A stretch of DNA of 64,000 bases from Betaproteobacteria bacterium (GTDB lineage Bacteria > Pseudomonadota > Gammaproteobacteria > Burkholderiales > JACQAP01): contig JACQAP010000028.1 of the NCBI GenBank assembly GCA_016194905.1, positions 1 to 64,000 of the forward strand, in the 5' to 3' direction. Shown piece after piece: positions 57,576 through 64,000 of this stretch; the first letter of the stretch is position 1, and each line of letters starts with the position of its first letter. Under the pieces are notes generated by a model that saw only the letters and a list, made by a program, of their open reading frames with translations, was not told where the DNA came from and did not search any database. Made by a program: the position numbers and the translations under genes.

Positions 57576-57872
57576 TCAGACGCTCAACAGCAGGACCTCG
57601 AGTTCGCGCAGGCTCAACGACCCATCGTGGTCCAGGTCGGCCTGGTCGAATTTGCTCAGCAACCGGGGATCTTCTTCACGCAGTTCATCCCTGCTGATCT
57701 TGCCGTCGGCGTTCAGGTCGATTTTCATCCAGATGGGCTGGACTTCGGCCGGCTGGTAGTGCTGCGCGGCAGTCAGCGGCGCCATGTTGGCGAGCAGCCC
57801 GAAGGAAACCAGCAACGCGCAGGCGACAAGCAGTTTGGGAAAATGCCGGGATTTGGCGTTTTGATTTTTCAT
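57576..57872 (-). CDS. Small secreted EF-hand protein
   Basis: A 98-residue precursor with a signal peptide (about 1-36) and two EF-hand loops: DLNADGKISRDEL and DLDHDGSLSLREL, each with Asp/Asn at calcium-coordinating positions and a terminal acidic residue. Probably binds Ca2+ in the periplasm. Convergent with the alcohol dehydrogenase gene, 24 bp apart. Confidence 0.82.
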   Translation of the reverse strand: MKNQNAKSRHFPKLLVACALLVSFGLLANMAPLTAAQHYQPAEVQPIWMKIDLNADGKISRDELREEDPRLLSKFDQADLDHDGSLSLRELEVLLLSV

Positions 57873-58226
57873 TCTTTACCTCCAACAATGAACAACATGA
57901 TGCATCCCGGTTCTCGCGCAGGCGATGCCTTTGGTCGTGCGTCATTACAAGCATCGTGCCAGCACCGCTGACCTGTTTTGATATCAGCGGGTTAAGGCGC
58001 GCAAGTCAGGCGGGAGCAGCGGAAAAACCGTCCAGACTGTAGCTGGATGGAGTCACTATTGCATGCAATCCGCAAAATGCTGTTGTTTTGAAGGAAAAGT
58101 TTCTGTCGCCGGTTGGGGACAGCGGGCGCTTGGGCCCTCGCGTCCGAGCATGCGCCGCGTCATTGGAATGAACGCGCAATGGCCTATTCTTATCCGGCAA
58201 TGGCGCGAAACCTGGAGCGAAAAATC
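57873..58226. other. Non-coding stretch upstream of EF-hand and amidase genes
   Basis: A 354-bp divergent intergenic region. GAGGT near 57881 on the minus strand is the ribosome binding site of the EF-hand gene. I see no RNA gene, repeat or clear promoter. The plus-strand frame is open from 58113, but the amidase start at 58227 is better supported. Confidence 0.4.
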
Positions 58227-59630
58227 ATGAGCCAAGAGCTCTGTTTCATCCCGGCGGCCGAATTGGCCCGCATGATCAGGGAGAAAACCGTCTCGCCGTT
58301 GGAGGTCATGCGCGAGACGATCGCGCGTGCCGAGGCCCTCAATCCACGGCTCAATGCGATCTGCACGCCGACATTCGATGCCGCGATCAAAGCCGCAAGC
58401 GAAGCGGAAGATGCGGTGATGCGAGGCCGTCCATTGGGAATCCTGCACGGCGTGCCGACCAGCATCAAGGATCTCGCGTTTACGCGCGGCGTGCGCACCA
58501 TGAGCGGATCGCACATCCATCGCGACCGCATTCCGGATTTCGACCATCTGCACGTCGAGCGACTGCGCGCAGCCGGTGCGATCTCGATCGGCAAGACGAC
58601 GGTCTCCGAATTCGGCTGGAGCGGCGTCAGTAACAGCCCGCTCACCGGCATCACGCACAATCCGTGGAAGCAGGGCATGAATGCCGGTGCATCCAGCGCC
58701 GGCGCGGCCGTCTGTGCGGCGGCGGGGATCGGGCCGATTCATCAAGGATCGGATGGCGCCGGTTCGGTGCGCATGCCGGCCGCGTTCTGCGGCATTTACG
58801 GAATCAAGCCCTCGCATGGGCGAGTGCCTTACTGGCCGACGCCGGCGAACGGCCTGATCTCGCATGTCGGGCCGCTGACGCGCACGGTTGCCGACGCCGC
58901 ATTGATGTTGCAGGCGATGGCGGGTCCCGACGATCGCGACATGACCAGCCTCGAATCCCCGCCAGACGATTTCGTCGGGCGTCTCGACGAAGGCATTGCC
59001 GGGCTGAAGGTCGCCTACAGTCCGGACCTCGGTTATCTGAAGGTGGATGCGGAAGTCGCCGGGCCGGTCCGCAAAGCGGCGGCTGCATTCGAGGAACTCG
59101 GCTGCAAAGTCGAGGAGATCAAGCCGGGCTGGGACAATCCGATCGAAATGGAGCACATGCATTTCTCGGCGAACTTCAGCAGCCGACTCGGTCCGTTGCT
59201 CGATGAATGGGAGGACCGCATGGACGCCGGATTGGTCGCGCTGGTGAAGCACGGCATGAAATTCAGCGCCGCGGAATATTGCCGGCTCGATGAGAAGCGA
59301 CTGGCGCTGTACGACAAGGTGCGCGCGCTGTTCGAGCGTTACGATCTGTTGTTGACGCCGACGTTGTCGGTCGCTGCATTTCCCGCCGATCATCTGATTC
59401 CGCCGCACTGGGAACAGCATCCGTGGGACTGGATGCGCTGGGCCGGCTTCAGCTATCCCTTCAATCTCACCTGGTTGCCGGCGGCGACATGCCCCTGCGG
59501 CTTTACGCGGGCCGGATTGCCGATCGGATTGCAAATCGTGGCGAGCCGGCATCGCGATCTGCGGGTGCTGCAGGCTTCGCGCGCGTTCGAGCGCGTCCGC
59601 CCATGGGCGCAACATCGCCCGCCCTGCTGA
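58227..59630 (+). CDS. Amidase signature family protein (second)
   Basis: A 467-residue amidase. The catalytic Lys is in PTSIKDLAF. The usual GGSSGGS motif is changed to AGASSAGAAV, keeping the cis-Ser but with Ala replacing three glycines. The nucleophile Ser is in SDGAGSVRMPAAFCG. C-terminal LPIGLQIVASRHRD is typical. GGAG at 58213-58218 supports the ATG at 58227 (MSQELCFIPAAELARMI). Only distantly like the amidase at 42965. Substrate unknown. Confidence 0.87.
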   Translation: MSQELCFIPAAELARMIREKTVSPLEVMRETIARAEALNPRLNAICTPTFDAAIKAASEAEDAVMRGRPLGILHGVPTSIKDLAFTRGVRTMSGSHIHRDRIPDFDHLHVERLRAAGAISIGKTTVSEFGWSGVSNSPLTGITHNPWKQGMNAGASSAGAAVCAAAGIGPIHQGSDGAGSVRMPAAFCGIYGIKPSHGRVPYWPTPANGLISHVGPLTRTVADAALMLQAMAGPDDRDMTSLESPPDDFVGRLDEGIAGLKVAYSPDLGYLKVDAEVAGPVRKAAAAFEELGCKVEEIKPGWDNPIEMEHMHFSANFSSRLGPLLDEWEDRMDAGLVALVKHGMKFSAAEYCRLDEKRLALYDKVRALFERYDLLLTPTLSVAAFPADHLIPPHWEQHPWDWMRWAGFSYPFNLTWLPAATCPCGFTRAGLPIGLQIVASRHRDLRVLQASRAFERVRPWAQHRPPC

Positions 59631-59654
59631 TCTTTCACTCAACTGGAGGTTAAC

Positions 59655-59957
59655 ATGCCGACCGACGCGGACTTGCCTGTCGTCCACAATACCGCGGCAA
59701 AGCGCTTCGAAATCACTCTCGATGGCAAGATCGCATTCTCCAAATATCTCCTCGTCGGCGAAAAGATCATTGTCGAGCACACCGAGGTTCCGATTGAGCT
59801 GGAAGGAAAAGGCATCGCCAGCCGGATTGTGCGCACGGCGCTGGATTACGCGCGTGCGCAGCAACTCAAGGTCATGCCGCTGTGCCCGTTCACCGCGGGC
59901 TTCATCCATCGGCATCCCGAGTACCAGGACCTGGTATTGGAGGGTTATCGATACTGA
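59655..59957 (+). CDS. Small GNAT-type acetyltransferase (YjdJ/COG2388 family)
   Basis: A 100-residue minimal GNAT-like domain. The acetyl-CoA-binding segment reads VPIELEGKGIASRIVRTAL, and the C-terminal LKVMPLCPFTAGFIHRHPEY is the family hallmark. GGAGGT at 59644 is the ribosome binding site. It starts 24 bp after the amidase and may be cotranscribed. Substrate unknown. Confidence 0.85.
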   Translation: MPTDADLPVVHNTAAKRFEITLDGKIAFSKYLLVGEKIIVEHTEVPIELEGKGIASRIVRTALDYARAQQLKVMPLCPFTAGFIHRHPEYQDLVLEGYRY

Positions 59958-59980
59958 ACGCCGGACCGGGCTGGAAGCTG

Positions 59981-60571
59981 TCAGTCGATAGTGGCCAGGT
60001 GATGGCGCTGCGCAAATTGCAGAACCTGCGGCATGAATGCTCGGAAATCCGATTCAAGTTCGCCGTAGTGCTCCACCAGTTCATCGGCTGAGTTCAGCAA
60101 CCGATTCTCGCGTTTCAGCCGCCGACCCATGCGATCGAGCGCGGTGTGGATCGAACCGACTTCTGCATAGGACGCGAGCCAATTCCATTGCGCCATCTTC
60201 GGCGCCATCTGCTGAAGTCTTTCCGGGAGCATCGCGTGCTGCCGATCGAGGATCGCATAAATCCTGGCGGTGAATGCGTCGAGCGGTTCATCATGGAATT
60301 CGCGCCAGTGCCTGGCCAGGAAATGATCGTAGAACATGTCGATCATGATGCCGGCGTAGCGGCGGCGCCCGGCACTGACTCGCGATTTGCTCCGCAGCAC
60401 CACGGGGTGCGCGTCGGTGAAGCTGTCTATCTTCCTGTGCAGCGCGATTGCCCGCGTGATGTCCTCGCCATAGCGCCCGTCCAGCGGCCCCTTCACGAAA
60501 TCGCCCAGCAGGCTGCCCAGCCATGCCTCTTCGGTCGGCTCGGACAGGTACAGATGGGCGAGGTAGTTCAA
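59981..60571 (-). CDS. acpH: Acyl carrier protein phosphodiesterase AcpH-like
   Basis: A 196-residue HD-like protein matching AcpH, which removes 4'-phosphopantetheine from holo-ACP. It has MNYLAHLYLSEPTEEAWLGS, LGDFVKG, IALHRKIDSFTDAHPVV and IMIDMFYDHFLARHW with the His/Asp metal ligands. The start is a TTG at 60571 with no Shine-Dalgarno sequence; the foldback repeat begins 6 bp upstream and has apparently replaced the leader. Confidence 0.85.
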   Translation of the reverse strand: MNYLAHLYLSEPTEEAWLGSLLGDFVKGPLDGRYGEDITRAIALHRKIDSFTDAHPVVLRSKSRVSAGRRRYAGIMIDMFYDHFLARHWREFHDEPLDAFTARIYAILDRQHAMLPERLQQMAPKMAQWNWLASYAEVGSIHTALDRMGRRLKRENRLLNSADELVEHYGELESDFRAFMPQVLQFAQRHHLATID

Positions 60572-60576
60572 GGGCT

Positions 60577-60770
60577 GTGAATGGTGATTGGTAATTAGTA
60601 ATTGGGAAAGACAGGACTTCCAGGAATCATCTCCAAAGCAATCATCTAACTGCAGTCACCAGTCACCAGTCACCAGTCACCAGTCACCAGTCACCAGTCA
60701 CCAGTCACCAGTCACCAGTCACCAGTCACCAGTCACCAGTCACCAGTCACCAGTCACCAGTCACCAGTCA
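60577..60770. repeat. AGTCACC heptamer foldback between acpH and the M20 peptidase gene
   Basis: One arm is a perfect tandem array of 16 AGTCACC units (60654-60765) followed by AGTCA GTCAGG. The other arm (60577-60605) is a degenerate GTGATTG GTAATTA GTAATTG series, complementary with G-T pairs and A-C mismatches. The spacer is about 48 bp. The array supplies the TGA stop of the minus-strand M20 gene. There are no unique spacers between units, so it is not a CRISPR. Confidence 0.85.
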
Positions 60771-62044
60771 GTCAGGTTGAGCAGCGCGCGCACGCCGAGC
60801 TTCATTGCCGAGTCCTCGACAAAAAACCGCGACGAATGGTTGTAGGCAACCTTGCTCATGTCGGTGCCCTTCGGCGATCCGCCGAGGAAGATGAACAGTC
60901 CGGGGGACTGTTGCGCGAAAAACGAAAAGTCTTCGGAGCCGGTTACCTTCGGGCGCAACTTCACGTTCGACTCACCGGCAACGCGCTGCAGCGTCGGCAG
61001 CATGCGCTCGGTCAGTGCCTGATCGTTGATGGTCACATCGTAAGGTTTCTCTATCGTCACCGTGGCGGTTGCACCGGAAGCGGCTGCAATGCTCTCGACG
61101 GTCAGCTTCACGCGCTTGTGGATGTCGTCGCGCATCTTCTCGTCGAAGGTGCGGATCGTGCCGACCATTTCCACCTTGTCCGGAATGATGTTGAAACGGT
61201 TGCCGCCGTCGATGCCGCCGATGGTAATGACGGCCGGCTCCTGCGTGACGTTGATCTGGCGGCTGACGATGGTCTGCAGTCCGAGCACGATCTGTGAGGC
61301 GGCCACGATCGGATCCACTCCGGTCCAGGGCGCGGAGCCGTGGGTGGTGCGTCCGTGCACGGTAATGCGCAGGATGTCCATCGCCGCCATGAAGGGTCCC
61401 GCGCGATAACCGATGATGCCGGTTTCGGCTGCGGACGTGATGTGCAGACCGAAGACGACGTCGGGATGCGGATTTTCCATCGCGCCCTGTTTCACCATCA
61501 GCGCGGCGCCGCCGTCCTCGCCGGGCGGGGGGCTTTCCTCGGCGGGCTGAAACAGGAATTTGACCGTGCCGGGCAGCTGATCCCTGACCTTCGACAGCGC
61601 CTCGGCGACGCCCATCAGAATGGCGACATGCGTGTCATGGCCGCAGGCATGCATGACACCGGTGTCCTTGCCGGCCCAGGTGGTTTTCACTTTCGACGCA
61701 AAGGGCAGATCGACTTCCTCGGTCACCGGCAGCGCATCCATGTCCGCACGCAGCGCGACGACCGGACCAGGCTTGCCACCCTTCAGCAGTGCCACGATGC
61801 CGGTGTGCGCCACGCCGGTCTGGACTTCGAATCCAAGCGCCCTGAGATGTCCGGCAACGATGCCCGAAGTGCGGAATTCGCGGTTGCCGAGTTCGGGATT
61901 CTGGTGGATGTCATGCCGCCATTCGATCACTTTGGGTTCGAGCTGGTCGGCCAGCCGGTCGAGATCGGTTCTGATGTCGGCCGCGAAACCGCCGGCGGAA
62001 AGAATCGTCAGGAGGCCGGCGACAAAGCATGGCGCGTAACGCAT
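60761..62044 (-). CDS. Periplasmic M20 family amidohydrolase/peptidase (hippurate hydrolase-like)
   Basis: A 427-residue precursor with a signal peptide (about 1-20) and the M20D fold: ALRADMDALPV, HACGHDTHVAILMG, FQPAEESPPPGEDGG, and GSEDFSFFAQQ near the end, giving the full set of metal ligands. Relatives cleave N-acyl amino acids such as hippurate or indole-acetyl conjugates. ATG at 62044 is six bases after AAGGAG; the ATG at 62050 is too close. The last residues (LTDW) and stop codon come from the AGTCACC repeat. Confidence 0.9.
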   Translation of the reverse strand: MRYAPCFVAGLLTILSAGGFAADIRTDLDRLADQLEPKVIEWRHDIHQNPELGNREFRTSGIVAGHLRALGFEVQTGVAHTGIVALLKGGKPGPVVALRADMDALPVTEEVDLPFASKVKTTWAGKDTGVMHACGHDTHVAILMGVAEALSKVRDQLPGTVKFLFQPAEESPPPGEDGGAALMVKQGAMENPHPDVVFGLHITSAAETGIIGYRAGPFMAAMDILRITVHGRTTHGSAPWTGVDPIVAASQIVLGLQTIVSRQINVTQEPAVITIGGIDGGNRFNIIPDKVEMVGTIRTFDEKMRDDIHKRVKLTVESIAAASGATATVTIEKPYDVTINDQALTERMLPTLQRVAGESNVKLRPKVTGSEDFSFFAQQSPGLFIFLGGSPKGTDMSKVAYNHSSRFFVEDSAMKLGVRALLNLTDW

Positions 62045-62177
62045 GAACATCTCCTTGCTGATGCGGTTGGTTTCGCGAAGTTTGGTGCCGCGGGCGGCGT
62101 GAGTCAATCGTACCTGCGGCCGAACGTGTATAAATGGCTGCGATACGCCCCCCCACATTTCCAGACCAGGTAAAAAC

Positions 62178-63662
62178 GTGAACCAGGCAGACGCGTTATA
62201 TCCGTGCAGTTTCGTCATCTTCGGCGCCACCGGCCATCTGGCGGCAACCAAGCTCCTGCCGGCGCTGTACCGGCTGGAATTGGCAAAGCGGCTGCCCGAT
62301 GTCACCAACTTTGTCGCTTTCGCAAGGCGGGAATGGAATGACGCCGCATGGGCAGCACACATGGAGCAGGCGCTGCGACAAAAGCTCGGGGCGCAGTTCA
62401 CACCCGAGTGCTTTGCCCGGTTCGCTTCGCGCTTCAGCTACGTTCGCGGTGACCTGCAGGAGGTGCAAGCCTACCCGCGTCTGCTGGAAGAACTGGGCAA
62501 ACCGAAGACCGGGGTGTGCTCGAACATCGTGTTCTATCTGGCCGTCAAACCCGAGGACTTCGGCGCCATCGTCGACAATCTGGCGGCCACCGGCTTGAAT
62601 CGCCCGCGCGGCCTGCACCGCATTGTCGTGGAGAAACCCTTTGGCGAGGATATCGAGAGTGCGCAGCGGCTCAATCAGCTGTTGCACCGGCACTTTGACG
62701 AGCAGCAGATCTACCGCATCGACCATTACCTGGCCAAGGAGAGCGTGCAAAACCTGCTGGTATTCCGTTTCGCCAATCTGATGATCGAGCCGCTGTGGAA
62801 CCGCAATTTCGTGGACCATGTGCAGATCACGGTCGGCGAGCAGGCCGGCATCGAGACTCGCGCCGACTACTACGACAAGGCGGGTGCCATGCGCGACATG
62901 CTGCAGAACCATCTGATGCAGCTGTTCACGCTGGTGGCGATGGAACCGCCGGCCGCGTTGGAGGCCGACACGCTGCGCGACGAAAAAGTGAAAGTGCTGC
63001 GCTCCATCCGCCCGATTTCCCGGGACGCGGTCCATGCACACGCCGTGCGTGCTCAATATGGTCACGGTACCGTGGAGGGCGGGCAGGTACCCGGCTATCA
63101 CGGCGAAGCCGGTGTCGGCAAGGATTCGACTACCGAAACCTACATCGCCGCCAAATTCTTCATCGACAACTGGCGCTGGCGCGGTGTGCCATTCTATCTG
63201 CGCACCGGCAAACGACTGGCGAAACAGATGTCGATGATCGCCCTGCGTTTCCGCGACCCGCCACAGCAGTTATTCCGCGAGACCCCGCTGGAAAACATGA
63301 CGCCGAACTGGATACTCCTCAGTCTGCAGCCCAACGAAAGCATGCACCTGGAAATTCATGCCAAGCAGCCGGGGCTGGGCATGCATACCCGTGTAATCCA
63401 GATGAATGCCGGCTATCGGCAGGATCACGATCCCCAGCCGGACGCCTACGAAGCACTGCTCTCCGACATCATTCGCGGTGATGCCACCAACTTCATCCGC
63501 TTCGATGAAGTGGAATGGGCATGGCGGGTAGTGGACCCGATCCTGAAGTTCTGGGCACAGGAGCGGGACTTCGTTCATGCGTATCCCGCCGGCAGTTGGG
63601 GACCGGAGGAAGCCAATCGACTGTTCGAGAATGCAGACCAGGCGTGGCGCGACCAGGTCTGA
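62178..63662 (+). CDS. zwf: Glucose-6-phosphate 1-dehydrogenase
   Basis: First enzyme of the oxidative pentose phosphate (and Entner-Doudoroff) pathway. The 494-residue protein has a Rossmann motif [14 protein letters not shown] (the usual GASGDLA is altered), the substrate-binding RIDHYLAKE, and [15 protein letters not shown]. Start is a GTG at 62178. Divergent from the M20 gene. The downstream partners pgl/edd are not in the window. Confidence 0.94.
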   Translation: MNQADALYPCSFVIFGATGHLAATKLLPALYRLELAKRLPDVTNFVAFARREWNDAAWAAHMEQALRQKLGAQFTPECFARFASRFSYVRGDLQEVQAYPRLLEELGKPKTGVCSNIVFYLAVKPEDFGAIVDNLAATGLNRPRGLHRIVVEKPFGEDIESAQRLNQLLHRHFDEQQIYRIDHYLAKESVQNLLVFRFANLMIEPLWNRNFVDHVQITVGEQAGIETRADYYDKAGAMRDMLQNHLMQLFTLVAMEPPAALEADTLRDEKVKVLRSIRPISRDAVHAHAVRAQYGHGTVEGGQVPGYHGEAGVGKDSTTETYIAAKFFIDNWRWRGVPFYLRTGKRLAKQMSMIALRFRDPPQQLFRETPLENMTPNWILLSLQPNESMHLEIHAKQPGLGMHTRVIQMNAGYRQDHDPQPDAYEALLSDIIRGDATNFIRFDEVEWAWRVVDPILKFWAQERDFVHAYPAGSWGPEEANRLFENADQAWRDQV

Positions 63663-63742
63663 GCGGACGGAACAGTTCACGATCAGCTTGTAGTCCACCG
63701 CAGCCCGAGAAGATACTTGGGATTTAGGGGAAAAGAATATCC

Positions 63743-63770
63743 GGTACTGCGTACTGACAACACGCAGTAT
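63743..63770 (+). repeat. Short GTACTGC foldback after zwf
   Basis: GTACTGC GTACTGA (63744-63757) and CACGCAGTA (63761-63769) form an 8-bp perfect stem (TACTGCGT/ACGCAGTA) with a 9-base loop. Unit and polarity match the nuoK-nuoL element. It lies 5 bp from the stop of the minus-strand EAL gene and may act in 3' end formation of both convergent genes. The remaining 63663-63742 stretch holds nothing recognised. Confidence 0.55.
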
Positions 63771-63774
63771 TTCG

Positions 63775-64000
63775 CTACGCGAGCCTTCTTAGAAGCGCCG
63801 GCACTTCCTCCGGGGGCACCGGGGGACTGAAAAGAAAGCCCTGCATTTCATCGCACTCCAAATGGCGCAACAGCGCGGACTGGGCTTCGGTTTCCACGCC
63901 TTCGGCGACGACCCGCAGTTTCAGCGTATGGGCGAGCGAGATCACCGAGTTGACGATGTTCAGGCTTTCCTCGTTCTGCGTCATGCCGACAATAAAGCTG
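63775..64000 (-). CDS. EAL domain protein, C-terminal fragment
   Basis: The minus strand from the window edge encodes the last 75 residues of an EAL phosphodiesterase domain: SFIVGMTQNEESLNIVNSVI, LKLRVVAEGVETEAQ with the catalytic Glu of VAEGVET, and DEMQGFLFSPPVPPEEV. The frame is open through position 64000, so the gene begins outside the window. It is the third GGDEF/EAL-type gene in 64 kb. Confidence 0.85.
   Translation of the reverse strand, partial: SFIVGMTQNEESLNIVNSVISLAHTLKLRVVAEGVETEAQSALLRHLECDEMQGFLFSPPVPPEEVPALLRRLA

Noticed and set aside
60654-60765. Possible CRISPR array
   Set aside because: Units are 7 nt in direct tandem with no unique spacers, and there are no cas genes nearby.

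Overview
The window is high-GC (roughly 60-65%) chromosomal DNA of a betaproteobacterium, probably from the Burkholderiales/Nitrosomonadales range. The evidence is gene order and families: yhbY / rlmE-ftsH-folP-glmM, pstSCAB, tpiA-secG-tRNA-Leu(GAG)-nuoA-N, a tripartite-tricarboxylate (Bug-type) solute receptor, and several PAS/GGDEF/EAL proteins. I see no phage, plasmid, insertion sequence or CRISPR array. Species cannot be named from this sequence.

Layout. 1-5930: a DUF4149 membrane protein, yhbY (minus), then rlmE, ftsH, folP and glmM. 6048-9851: high-affinity phosphate importer pstSCAB, with a Pho-box-like site and a strong terminator after pstS. 9992-26215: tpiA, secG, tRNA-Leu and the complete 14-gene complex I operon. 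26212-32322: a NUDIX hydrolase, then a probable diffusible-signal-factor (DSF) locus. In that locus an RpfF-type synthase is followed directly by a MerR-HTH/PAS/GGDEF/EAL protein, with a bifunctional acyltransferase/acyl-ACP synthetase divergent from both. 32306-42797: a sorbosone-dehydrogenase-like protein, htpG with a heat-shock-type promoter, a crotonase, a large Cache/PAS/GGDEF/EAL protein, ppa, an MgtE-like transporter and a FIST protein. 42965-52765: accessory catabolism (amidase, cupin, HpcH-type aldolase, hydratase, Bug receptor, CoA-transferase) plus an LprI-META fusion, a GYD protein and a 1-Cys peroxiredoxin. 52919-64000: a phospholipase-D-like protein, CAP lipoprotein, corA, zinc alcohol dehydrogenase, EF-hand protein, second amidase, small acetyltransferase, acpH, M20 peptidase, zwf and the end of another EAL gene.

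The most unusual feature is a recurrent intergenic structure. At about eleven gene junctions, four of them inside the nuo operon, there is a foldback element. It has a 5' arm of short tandem units (mostly 7 nt, 8-9 nt in two cases), a unique spacer, and a 3' arm that is the imperfect reverse complement. Unit sequence differs between loci, for example CCCCTAG, AGTCACC, GTGAGGG, GTACTGC and GTGAACG. The two arms of one locus match each other, the 5' arm is always the G-rich one, and many arm differences would be G-U pairs in RNA. The elements abut start and stop codons, and the gene after them often lacks a Shine-Dalgarno sequence. I regard this family and the MerR-linked DSF locus as the two things most worth following up.
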